This document shows, piece after piece, positions 18,655 through 29,165 of a DNA stretch of 64,000 nt. The stretch's first letter is position 1. Every line of letters begins with the position of its first letter. The DNA is from Batillaria attramentaria. Lineage: Eukaryota > Mollusca > Gastropoda > Batillariidae. The stretch spans positions 547,501 to 611,500 of the forward strand of contig JACVVK020000334.1 of NCBI GenBank assembly GCA_018292915.2, given 5' to 3'. The notes under the pieces were generated by a model that saw nothing but the letters and a program-made list of their open reading frames with translations, was not told the DNA's origin and did no database searches. Both the position numbers and the translations under genes were made by a program.

Positions 18655-19256
18655 CTGTCTGTGATGATGGTTTACACACTGTGTGAAAGAGTCACGTGAT
18701 TACTTTGTGCACTGTCTGTGATGAAGGTTTACACACTGTGTGAAAGAGTCACGTGATTACTTTGTGCACTGTCTGTGATGAAGGTTTACACACTGTGGAA
18801 AAGAGTCACGTGATTACTTTGTGTACTGTCGGCGATGAAGGTTTACACACTGTGTGATAGTCACGTGATTACTTTGTCTGTGGTGAAGGTTTACACACTG
18901 TGTGAAAGAGTCACGTGATTACTTTGTCTGTGATGAAGGTTTACACACTGTGTGAAAGAGTCATGTGATTACTTTGTGCACTGTCTGTGATGAACGTTTA
19001 CACACTGTGTGAAAGCGTCACGTGATTACTTTGTGCATAGCCTGTGGTAAGGGGTTTACACACTGTGTGGTAAAGTCACGTGGTTACTTTGTGCAGTGTG
19101 TGTGATGAAGGTTTACACACTGTGTGAAAGAGTCACGTGATTACTTTGTGTACTGTCTGTGATGAAGGTTTACACACTGTGTGAAAGAGTCACGTGATTA
19201 CTTTGTGCACTGTCTGTAATCAAAGTTTACACACTGTATGAAAGAGTCACGTGATT
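18655..19256. promoter_or_regulatory. Eleven-unit ~57-bp tandem array carrying CACGTG E-boxes, upstream of the helicase gene
   Basis: GTCACGTGATTAC or a close variant starts at about 18691, 18748, 18805, 18860, 18910, 18960 (mutated to CATGTG), 19015, 19075, 19132, 19189 and 19246. The array starts about 95 bp upstream of the ATG on the gene's 5' side. CACGTG is the core for bHLH-zip factors (USF, MAX, TFE/MITF). That it controls this gene is inference from position. Confidence 0.65.
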
Positions 19257-19259
19257 AAG

Positions 19260-19950
19260 ACAGATTCCTTCTGGAGCTGTGAATTCTGTACGTGCCGCGT
19301 CAGACACATGAATTATGATCTCGTTGTTTGGACCATAATGTTTTTCTTTCTGGCGTCATGTTGTGTCGTGATTGTTGTAACGACTGAAAACTCTAGTTGT
19401 AGCCATGATACAGTCCTGGGTGAACATGAAGACAAAGAAATGTGTAGACATCAGGAGACTGACAGCTTCTTACAGACAAGATGAGTAACCCTGTTCAGGC
19501 GTTTTGACCAGGAAAGTGAACATAAAAGTGTTGATAAACCGTTGTTGGTGAAGAAATCTGAAGTCTTCTTTCCGCAACAGGTCCGCACGCTGTAGACGCA
19601 CTATGACGCCCAACCTGATCTATCTCACCATTTTACAACAGTTCCACAAATAATCCATCTTCATTTTATAGACTTCATGTCCAAAGCAATTCAGAAACTT
19701 GTTGTTAAGAGTTTATCCCATCTCTCATGTCTATCAAACAGTTTTATCCGTGTCACTTTGTTCGTCAGCAAGTCTCACTGTCCGAGAAACTTTCTCACAG
19801 TGAAGTAATGCGTGAGATAACATGTACAATATGTCCAGCTGACTGAAGCTGTAGTGATGAAACTGCTGTAATGAAACTTCCTCACAGTGAAGTAATGCGT
19901 GAGACAACATGTACATATACATACACACTCCTGACTTAAAGGTCTGCAAT
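19260..19950. other. Unassigned sequence with a short duplication
   Basis: CTCACAGTGAAGTAATGCGT and GAGAYAACATGTACA recur at about 19795 and 19890. No supported gene. Confidence 0.4.
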
Positions 19951-19954
19951 CTCA

Positions 19955-20331
19955 GCAAAAAGCCCCGAACATTGCGTTTTTTTAAAACTGCGACTCCTTC
20001 GACTGTGCATAATCCAGGCAACTCTGTCACAGTTGCAGAGCTTTCAGCGCCTCGGGGACCCCTATAAGACCAGCGCACGAGTTTGCCGTCGCATTATTTG
20101 GCTTTTGGTCAGTGAGCGAGACACATCGCTATGGTGTCCAGCGCCGGGATGTCGAGTGCTGCACGATCTTTCTCCCTCAGTGTCAAAACGCAAACTGAGC
20201 TGTGAATCAGGCGGCCCTTGGCTTTTATTGGGGTTTCAGGGACGCTTAAAACTCTACAACTGTGACAGAGTTGACTGTGCTTGCACGGTCGAGTCTCTAA
20301 GATTTTTCTTCACACTTCGGAAAGCTTTTTG
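19955..20331. mobile_element. Imperfect foldback (MITE-like) element
   Basis: The left part (19955-20090) and the right part (20205-20331) are inverted copies: AACTCTGTCACAGTTG at left pairs with CAACTGTGACAGAGTT at right, and CAAAAAGC at the left end with GCTTTTTG at the right end. Arms are about 130 bp with many mismatches. No clear target duplication. Class unknown. Confidence 0.65.
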
Positions 20332-20542
20332 TTGGGAGCTTAGATCTTTAAACTGAAGTGCTGTCATGATCGTAGCGCGAGTGTCTCAACTGTGCCCAAT
20401 ACACGAGTAATTCATACTGTATCCACCCACCCTCCCCCCTTCACTCCCATCTCTCATCAGAAACAAGTGTAGAGGGGGTTGACAGAGGGTGGGGTATCTG
20501 TAGCAGTGAAGGTTTTCTCGGGTTACAGGTTAAACACGCAGC

Positions 20543-20669
20543 TAGTGTCGTCTTGCCAAAACTCTACAGCGACAAAAACAACTGGATAATGTTACCTTAG
20601 TGGTGTGCACGGACCGTAACAATGAAGAGCAAAGAACGATCCGCGTGTTCAGTGAAGCAGAACTACAGC
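20543..20669. repeat. 127-bp near-identical duplication (partner 23551-23677)
   Basis: Shares TAGTGTCGTCTTGCCAAAAC through GTGAAGCAGAACTACAGC with a few substitutions. Downstream sequence (20730-20870) also resembles 23730-23800 and 26020-26150. Confidence 0.85.
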
Positions 20670-21103
20670 ACGGTTGTTGTAGTCAGTTTCTGTATGATAA
20701 CTCAAAATGGTTCACTCGATTTGCCGTGTGAGACAATGAATCCCCTACACATAGATACCACAGCTGTCTTATACAATGTAGTGTTATTTTGTCGATGACA
20801 AATCAGGAACAGTTCAGTGTGAAGTACGTCTATAGAATTTGCATGAATTGTAAACTTGTCATTATTGTCCTGTTGATGTGTGTGTGCGTGCGTGCGTGCG
20901 TGTGTGTAATAATAATAATAATAATAGTTTATTCAGTTTTGCAGGCCATTTGGCCCATCAGAACATGAGGGTAAGACATTACAAAGTCAGTAAGCTGAGG
21001 TAGAGGTGACTTCTCACACTATCAAACATGAAACCAGTATCAGTACAGGATCATTACAACATATTCTGCATAAAGCGTGTAAACCAACGCTATGACTATA
21101 GCC

Positions 21104-22180
21104 TTATTGTCTGATTTTCATGCATTGACTTATATATAATGCTAGTCTGAAGGACATTTTAGCTGACAGGTTTTTACATAATAGTTGGACTTTAAAAACT
21201 GAAGGGAAACGGTGATAAAATACTGGAACAAGACGTTTGCGAAGTGATGTGTATTTCGGGCATACTAACAGAAAATGACACAGGTCTTCAATGCAGTGCA
21301 TATCGCATTGCTTACAATCGGGATCTGTAATTGGTTGGCCAAAACGGGACACAGCATTTAGTGGCAGCTGACCGCATCGTAAGAGACACAATGCACGCCG
21401 ATGTTCGTGCGCGTTCAGATAACCTATGTAGCTGGCTCTGAGTATTTCTGGGTGATATGAACAGTACTCAGGGTAAGATGAAAGCGAAGCGTGCCAGTCC
21501 TGCCGGAATGTATCCTTTAACCTACATTTGAAAATAGAAATAAAATGGGCCACATTTCCAACAGCTTGCATTTCCCATGCGTAACCAAAGCCATGAGCAC
21601 ACAGAAGTACTCTAACACGTGATGCCCAGTTCTGTCTACCTGATTTGTCATGCATGCACAACATCTTATAACACTGTTTGGGATATCTGCTTTCTGGCAG
21701 TGAAAGTAGTCTACACCAATACTTCACAACACGAAGGTATGAGTCAATATACATAGGGAATCTGCCACATTCTCCTAGTGCAATATTATTTTTAACATCT
21801 CTCCCCACTCCTAAAACCATCTTGCATATCTTTGTTTGAATCTTTTCAATGTCCTCATTTTTTTCAGTCCCCAATATGTCTGACCCATATAGAAGAATCG
21901 GTTTCACCTTGACATCAAATATCTTGAAAACAGTATCTACAGGTATACATTGGAGTCTGAAATACAGTTTTTTGATGCCTGCTACAGCCCGCAAGGCTTT
22001 GCTTGACAAGTTTGTTACACATTTTGACCAGTTCAGTGTAGAAGAGAATATGACACCGAGATAGTTATAACAAGACTCAACCTGAATCTGATCACCGGCA
22101 AAAAAACATTTCTCACAACCTTTGACAAAACCCCCGTTTTTGAACACCACCACCTTTGTCTTATCCATATTTACTGACAA
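21104..22180 (-). pseudogene. LINE protein, RT thumb to C-terminal Cys/His cluster
   Basis: About 358 codons starting in DKTKVVVF and NYLGVIFSS (post-catalytic RT) and ending with a CKQCDMHCIEDLCHFLLVC zinc-binding-like cluster. It is the continuation of the RT frame at 22161-22815, from which it is separated by a frameshift near the T9 run at about 22218-22227. Confidence 0.85.
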
Positions 22181-22814
22181 ACCCCATTTTCTGCAGTACT
22201 GTTCTAGACAGTTTATCTTTTTTTTGGAGATCAGCGACAGAGTCAGAAACTAGTGCAATATGGTCTGCATACATGAGAAGTAGGATACCAATAGGATCTG
22301 CAAACACATCAATACCACGTGCACCACCACAGGTCAACTCAACTTCTAGTTCAGACAGAAAGATTGAAAACAGCAATGGACTTAATACACACCCTTGTCT
22401 AACCCCTGACATACAGTCAAAGTACTCTGTAACCTTATTCCCCACCCTGACAGCCGCCTTTACTTCACTATACATGTTCTTCAGAGTTCGGAACATTTTC
22501 CCGTGAATGCCTTTGCGTAAAATAAGATACAGCATTTTCATCCGATGGATACAATCGTATGCTTTTGAAAAATCGACAAAAAGTGTATAAAAACGTCCTC
22601 CCTGTTTAGTTTGGTACTTCTGAACTAGCGACTGTAATGAGAAAATGTTGTCTGTGGTACTATACCCCCTGCGGAACCCCGCTTGAGCCTCAGGGATGGC
22701 ATCAGTTTCATCACAAAAACGACCTAACCTGTTATTGACTACTGTACTATACAGCTTGCTGATAATATTGAGCAGGGAGATCCCCCTATAGTTATCTGTA
22801 TCAACTTTTCTAGG

Positions 22815-22815
<1 letters not shown>
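22161..22815 (-). pseudogene. LINE reverse transcriptase core, frameshifted
   Basis: Contains DNYRGISLLN, FVDFSKAYDCI, VRQGCVLSPLLFSI and the catalytic box as YADH instead of YADD, so the copy is catalytically dead as well as frameshifted. The apparent N-terminal His/Thr repeat is microsatellite read-through. Confidence 0.85.
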
Positions 22816-22848
<33 letters not shown>

Positions 22849-22962
22849 AGAGAGAGAGAGACAGACAAGACAGACAGACAGAGAAATAAAATGAAACTTT
22901 ATTTGTCAGCGGCAAAAGACATTGGTCTAGTAGTCCAGTTTTCAGTCTTGCCGTTGCTAATG

Positions 22963-23030
<68 letters not shown>

Positions 23031-23275
23031 TATGCACACACACACACACTGTATACACACACACACACACTGTATGCACACACACACACACACACACTGT
23101 ATGCACACACACACACACACACACACACAACTTGTCTACCTACGTACGGACGCAGGCACGACACACAGAAGGTACATAGGTATCAATGCAAACACATAGG
23201 AATTAAAGGGTACAGTACATAGGCGACACACACACGTTACAGTATATAGTTATCGAGACACACACACACACACTA
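22816..23275. repeat. (GT)n, (GA)n and (CA)n microsatellite cluster
   Basis: (GT)n 22817-22847, (GA)n to 22861, then (CA)n blocks from 22966 to 23128 punctuated by CTGTATGCA/CTGTATACA, and another (CA)n near 23255-23271. Confidence 0.95.
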
Positions 23276-23550
23276 TTCAGTTATCAACACACGTGGTCCG
23301 GTGCATGAAAAGCTGACTAAGGAGTTCCGTTATTTACGAACCTGGCTGGCGAATTCGCACATTAGATGTTCAAAGAGGCTGCTCTTAAAGGAAGAGAGTG
23401 TTTGGGCGTTTCTAACATGGATGGGAAAAGTATTACAAAGTGCACTCCCAGAAAAAAGTTCAGCCTCTTCAAATGAACGTCACCCGAGAGAGAGAGAGAG
23501 AAAGGGGGGGAGGGGGGGTAACTGTGTTTTCTCCTGTGACATCACCTACA
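23276..23550. other. Unassigned sequence
   Basis: Short (GA)n and G runs near 23490-23518. No supported gene. Confidence 0.4.
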
Positions 23551-23830
23551 TAGTGTCGTCTTGCCAAAACTACAGAGTGACAAAAACAAGTGGATAATAT
23601 TACCTTAGTGGTGTGCACGGACCGTAACAATGAAGAGCAAAGAACGATCCGCGTGTTCAGTGAAGCAGAACTACAGCCGTCAGTTGCCGTATTATGAAAT
23701 GTTTTAATTGTGAGACAGTTTAACTATGTCAACACAGTGACCACAGTGCCTTGTGTAAAGTAGTGTTGTGTCTGTCACAGAACTACTGTCGTGGTTTTAG
23801 TCAGTTTGTCTATTACAACACGAATGATTC
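23551..23830. repeat. Partner of the 20543-20669 duplication
   Basis: 23551-23677 matches 20543-20669 almost exactly; weaker match continues to about 23800. Confidence 0.85.
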
Positions 23831-23924
23831 GCCCCGTTATTCTTATGTAACCACTTTTTTGGCTCCAGAAAAAGGGCACACAAGATGTTGATCTTCTTGA
23901 TAATGTTTATTTGCAGACTCAGAG

Positions 23925-24960
23925 CATTCAGAACTCAGAGAGTCAAAACTCATTCAAAGTCTGAACGATTCAGAAACTCATTCAAAGTCATTCAAAGTCT
24001 CATTCAGAAACTTATTCAAAGTCTCATCCAAAGTCATACAGAGTCTCAGTCAGATGGGCACTGAAACAAAACAAAACAGTAACTATAATTAACACAATAA
24101 ACAACCACAAAAATTACTAAAATATCTTGCAAGTGAAATCCTTCCTAGTCACAGAGTGAACCATTAAATTCACAAGTTATCACTCCAGATAACAAAAACC
24201 ATGTTCTCAACCAATACAGAATAAAGTCATGTTTGCTTTTGATCAAATTCACTAGTAGTAGCAAATAAAGCAAACTACACAATATTCCAACAAGCAACCA
24301 ATCACTTGTTAAATGACAGCACAAATGTATACCAACATCTAGCTATCTTCCCTTTCATACAGATCATCCATCTATTCCCAACTAGAATAATGAAAGATCC
24401 CCTCAGTATGAAAGTATCCCACATCAGTGACAGATTTCCACAATACAAATAAACAATAAAACCACTGTTTTATCCCATCAATCTATACCCTCACTCTATA
24501 TTAAAACAAAACATTCAAAAGACCCCAACACTATCAATACAAACCAAACACGACTAAAACCAAAGATCTTTGTTTACAACATGGGCGCAGCCATATTGGA
24601 AACCGGAAATATCACGAAACTTCCGTTTCCGCCCAAACTCCCGCCAAAACCTATTTTATTTTACAAGACTTCTCAAACCAAAATTCTTACCAAAAACATT
24701 CTTCCCCAAACTTTACACTTTTTCCCAACTACCTTTCTAACCTAAAACATTACACAACACAAATACCATACTATCAAAATCATTCTTTCAATACTAATCA
24801 AACCTCCATTCAGCCCCAATGAAAACAAACCAAACCCAAGAACTTTTCTATCTACAAAATCTCTTATCATCCCTCCAATTTGACCATCAAAAACACACAA
24901 CAACATATAAAACAATACTTCATAACTTCATACAGTAATTTGTCATAATATTTACCTGAT
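23925..24960. other. G-depleted, strand-asymmetric block with degenerate CATTCAAAGTC repeats
   Basis: 23925-24055 is a degenerate array of CATTCAAAGTCT-like words. In 24061-24960, a hand count gives 63 G in 900 bases, and only 4 G in 24661-24840, while C is several-fold commoner. No coding frame recognised. Confidence 0.7.
24580..24650. promoter_or_regulatory. Possible TATA-less promoter island
   Basis: The only GC-rich patch in the G-poor block. Minus strand carries CCAATATGGCTGCGCC (CCAAT plus a YY1-like ATGGC), and both strands carry ETS-like CCGGAAAT / TTCCG words. No exon is linked to it. Confidence 0.3.
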
Positions 24961-25469
24961 TGGCACCCACAAAGTCAGTGTTGACCCACAGACACCACAA
25001 AAACCCGTCTTCCTCAGCCCGAGACAAGACAAAGTGCCTCATGGGAAACTAATTTGCATATAACTTATTTTTTCTTATCAAATAAAAACATAAAACCCTT
25101 ATTTTCTGTAAACTCTTCAAACACAAAAAAACAATCATAAAATAAAACAAAATAATAAAACATATTTCTAAAATCACATTTCTACAGATTGTCTCCCTTT
25201 CCAAACCAACAAAGCAACAAGAGTTTCTTCCCATTAGTCGTACCTGGTAACATGTACAAGGTACTACAACCCAGCGGGTTGTACATGTTACACTTAACAC
25301 ATTTCGTACCGCCCACGATTATCCCACGTTCTTGACTTGTTTTGCGGGTTTGGCCCTGTATGCGGACATCAGGCAAGATTAACTGTTTCTTTACGGCGCC
25401 TACTGCAGCAAACACCAGTATGATCACAGTGCTACATTCCCACAGAGCTAAACGTAAATCCATGCATTA

Positions 25470-25470
<1 letters not shown>
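24961..25470. other. Unassigned AT-rich sequence
   Basis: No repeat unit or gene recognised; GTACATGTTAC-like words around 25250-25290 form a small inverted repeat (CTGGTAACATGTACAAGG / TTGTACATGTTACAC). Confidence 0.4.

Positions 25471-25508
<38 letters not shown>
25471..25508. repeat. (GTT)n microsatellite
   Basis: Uninterrupted GTT repeats. Confidence 0.95.
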
Positions 25509-25573
25509 GAGGCCACTGGTGGACAAGCGGAGACTGCCTGGGTAAGAAGTGAGTTAACTGTGACACAATTTAA

Positions 25574-26021
25574 CTGTACATAGCTACGCAAATAAAAGCG
25601 ACATAAAAGGGACAGAAACCACTTAACTTTGACAAAGGACGGCACAGGTCAACGTTTTGGCTTTCGCCTTCTTCAGGACATAAGCAAATGGGACATAACT
25701 TCAACAAACAAACAAAAGGTAACTCTGCGGACGTACTGACATACACGGCGCGGGGGAGGGGGGGGGGACAACAAAAACAACAAGAACCATTTTTTTTTTC
25801 CCCGCGCTGTGTATCTCAGTACGTCCGCACAGTTACCTTTTGTTTGTTTGTTGAAGTTATGTCCCATTTGTTTATGTCCTGAAGAAGGCGAAAACCGAAA
25901 CGTTGGCCTGTGCCGTCCTTTGTCAAAGTTAAGTGGTTTCTGTCCCTTTTATGTCGCTTTTATTTGCTTAACTTGTAACCACTTCGCAGTCATTACCGTT
26001 TCCTTTTCTGTACATAGCTAC
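25574..26021. mobile_element. Penelope-like element terminal sequences in inverted arrangement, with 14-bp target duplication
   Basis: CTGTACATAGCTAC flanks the insert at 25574-25587 and 26008-26021. The insert (25588-26007) is a long palindrome: arm 25588-25757 is inverted at 25801-25967, starting GCAAATAAAAGCGAC. A third, single copy of the arm lies at 60750-60875, directly downstream of a Penelope-type GIY-YIG endonuclease fragment, which supports the class. Each arm holds CTGAAGA-stem-(G/A)AAAC (25879-25901 plus; 25653-25676 minus), resembling a hammerhead ribozyme core. Confidence 0.6.
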
Positions 26022-26150
26022 CACAGTGTCTGGTAACAAGTAGTGTGTGCTTTTGTGGCAGACGACAAATCGCCGGGAACAGTCCGGCCTGAAGTATGGC
26101 CGTAGAATTTGCATGAATTCTAAACTTGTCATTATGACGTCAGTCTTGTG
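26022..26150. repeat. Third relative of the 20.5/23.6-kb duplication
   Basis: Shares CCACAGTGYCTKGT, GTAGAATTTGCATGAATT and AAACTTGTCATTAT with 20760-20870. Confidence 0.6.
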
Positions 26151-26580
26151 TTGTCTCCGATCACGTGATGCCTACAGCATACAGCCTGATGTTCATGATA
26201 TCACTCTCGCTTTGTTTGGGAGAGTAAAATGGAACCGAGGGAAAGACTGTACTACATCTTCTTTTCACTCTCTAGGTACAAAACTTCACTCAGTGTCAGT
26301 CTGTCTTCATTATGACTATGACAAAGTGTGACTGGCCAGTTCAGCCTATACCCGGAAATAGTGACAAGTAAAATCTGGAACCGAACGAAAGGTTAAACTA
26401 AGAGTGGGAGAACAGATTTGAACACCAGGTTCTCAGTGAATGGGACCAGAAACAGTCGCACTATTTCTGGTGGGCCCTGGGGTGAACGTAAGGAGCGGTA
26501 ACCCACAAAACGCGGGCTCTCCCTCCAATCTGCGGGGTTTCCTCCCTTATTCCTGGTTTTGAATTTCTCGCCACTCTTTG
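26151..26580. other. Unassigned sequence
   Basis: No supported gene or repeat. Confidence 0.4.
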
Positions 26581-26582
26581 GA

Positions 26583-26727
<145 letters not shown>

Positions 26728-26934
26728 ATGAACATAAGTATTACAATAGGTCACTCGCAGCTATCAATTGCCGGCAGGAAAACACTGAAGAACTAACTCA
26801 CAACAACAACAACAACAACAACAACAAAGTCCTACAGCCACGGTAAAAAAAAATACATTTCACCAGTACAAACAAAGACAATCCGTGTTTTACTGATTCT
26901 ATTTTGTGTACTGGGACATTCTTAATATTTGCGC

Positions 26935-27103
26935 GGGGAGCCGGGGTGGTCGAATGGTAGAGCGTTGGACTTCTAATGTTCGGGTCGTGAGTTCGATCCC
27001 GGCTGGGGCCAAATGTTTGTGCTGGCTTTTTCATCGTTGCCCCGTCTTTGATATCACCCTATATGGTGGAAAAGGACGTTAAACCCCCAAACACCCACCC
27101 ACC
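26935..27103 (+). mobile_element. tRNA-derived SINE, family 1, with 14-bp target duplication
   Basis: The head has an A box (TGGTCGAATGGTAGAGCG) and B box (GAGTTCGATCCCGG). The body reads GCTTTTTCATCGTTGCCCCG and ends GGACGTTAAACCCCCAAACA plus CACCC repeats. CTTAATATTTGCGC flanks it at 26921-26934 and 27104-27117. The acceptor stem does not pair, so it is not a functional tRNA gene. Confidence 0.9.
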
Positions 27104-27297
27104 CTTAATATTTGCGCCCAGGTACACCTTAGATCTTTTGTTGCATGGCGATTGTAAACACTTACTGTGACTGTGGCGATTCTTATGATTATTTCAATTT
27201 AGCACGGCGATGTGTACGTCATGTTATCATGCTTTTATTCCGGTCAGTGTAGAGAAACAACACGATACATTTTGAAACAAAAAAAGTGTGAAAGTGT

Positions 27298-27570
27298 GAA
27301 GAAGTTCTGTGTCCCGTCTTATCTCCCTTACCTTGTGGGAAAAGGACGTTATGCTCGCAACCAATTATCAACCATTAACCGTTTGGTATTTTACCCTGTG
27401 ATGAACATGGGAGACAATTCCTTGTATTCGGTGAAATAACAGCGTTACCTGAAGTTAGCTCCCTTGAACTAAGAACTGGGCTTGTTCCGTGAGTGTAACA
27501 CAGTCATGATGGTCATTTGATTTTGTGTTGTGATTCTTCTAACTCTTATTCACCGCCTGTTACCTTTTTT
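27298..27570. repeat. Duplication blocks 1 and 3 (partners 7535-7729 and 8240-8305)
   Basis: Block 1 (27298-27490) and block 3 (27513-27570) are adjacent here, whereas block 2 separates them at 7.7-8.2 kb. Confidence 0.6.
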
Positions 27571-27689
27571 ATTATTATTTTTATTTTGGTTTACTTTTTT
27601 TTCAGTTTTTGTAAGCAGCGCCAACTGTGTCTGTGTCATCACTAGCACTAAGATGTCCGTGCCGGCAGGAATGCTGTTTTTAGGGTTGT

Positions 27690-28025
<336 letters not shown>

Positions 28026-28724
28026 GGAGGGTGATGGGTGGAAGAAGGTTCAAAAGATGTAGTGTTGTTGCCGGGAGTGTGGGATTAGTGATGAAATTCT
28101 TTATGAAGTAACTAACGGGAACATTGTTTTTCCTGTTGCTATCCTTAAAATAAACAATAAAAAAACAGGAAACTTTTCTTAGATTTTTTTCTCGGGTGAC
28201 ATTTTTGAAAAGTTTCGAAGTTTCCCTTTTATGTCAGCATGCTTCCCTTTCATTAATCATCGAGCTTGAAAATGTCGTTAAAAAGTGGCGTGATGACTAA
28301 ACGAACTTTCCAGAGTGTCGCAACTTGACCTGGTATTCTGCCAGCCGAGCTTTGCCCGTGTCCTTCCGTTTCCTCGCCTTTTCCCGGCCAACTTCATTTC
28401 CATCTAAGTACACGTCTGAAGCGGCCCTAATCAACTAGGACTGACACAGTCATGCGTGTACTGCAATGTCTCGTGCTCTGATAAGTGGTTAAAAACAAAA
28501 ACAAACAAAAAAGTGTTCCCCCCAAATCCTGTCGTCTTTCATTTTCCATTCGCACGGCGTCATTTCGTCTCTTGATGACAGCGGAGAGATGATAAAGTTC
28601 GAAGATGCTCCTGAATGCTCCGGTGATCAAGGGAGATCACTCTCATCACGTCAACAAGCTTGTTCTCCCTTGCAGATCACCTTGAGGCAGTAGTCTGATG
28701 CTGAAGTAACTGAGGCTACGTACC
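28026..28724. other. Unassigned sequence
   Basis: No supported gene; frames are short and lack recognisable motifs. Confidence 0.4.
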
Positions 28725-29165
28725 ATAGATGCAAATTTGGAGGAAAACGCTATATATTCCTCTTACACATAATGTTGCAGATGACACCCTAGAAATGCTT
28801 TAAAATTCACCAAAAAGATCACAACAATCAGGCAGCCATAGACTGATGTGTAGAGTAAATTTCAACAAATTCCAAAGTTCCGTTTTTTGGCAATGTTGGC
28901 AGCGACCACAATCCCCCTCATTCCACGGTCGTCTGCTGGCTCCTGTGCCAGCCGCGCATGAATACAAATAGTCCACAAGCCAGGCTCATTTTCCCCTAAT
29001 TTTATTATTACCTGGCAAGAAACTTGTTTACAAAGCCAACAAAAAGCACCAGGTTGCCATTGTTTACTCTGCACACAAATTTTAAAAGGGGCAGAGAGTT
29101 TCTACTATATTCAGCGTACTTCTTACTACATGACCCGGAAGCTATTACTGATCTGTAACCTGTTA
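28725..29165. repeat. Duplication block 2 (partner 7740-8215)
   Basis: Carries an extra ~90-bp segment near 28920-29010 and lacks the C/AAAT expansion of the partner. Confidence 0.6.

Larger units (their letters stand above)
20908..22815 (-). mobile_element. 5'-truncated, frameshifted LINE
   Basis: The 3' end is a (TAA)n tail at 20908-20927. The 5' end stops at a (GT)n microsatellite at 22815. It encodes RT and a C-terminal Cys/His cluster in two frames. Confidence 0.85.

Noticed and set aside
19251..19484. 77-codon frame with one hydrophobic stretch near 19325-19385
   Set aside because: Starts at a non-ATG codon inside the E-box array; no homology recognised and no splice partner.
20033..20356. 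107-codon plus-strand frame
   Set aside because: Lies almost wholly within the imperfect foldback at 19955-20331 and shows no known domain.
25342..25545. Frame ending in a Val-rich tail
   Set aside because: The tail is the (GTT)n microsatellite; the remainder has no recognisable motif.
26935..27010. Possible tRNA gene (A box, B box, TCT in the anticodon position)
   Set aside because: The acceptor stem does not pair, a non-tRNA body follows, and target duplications flank the whole unit, so it is a SINE.
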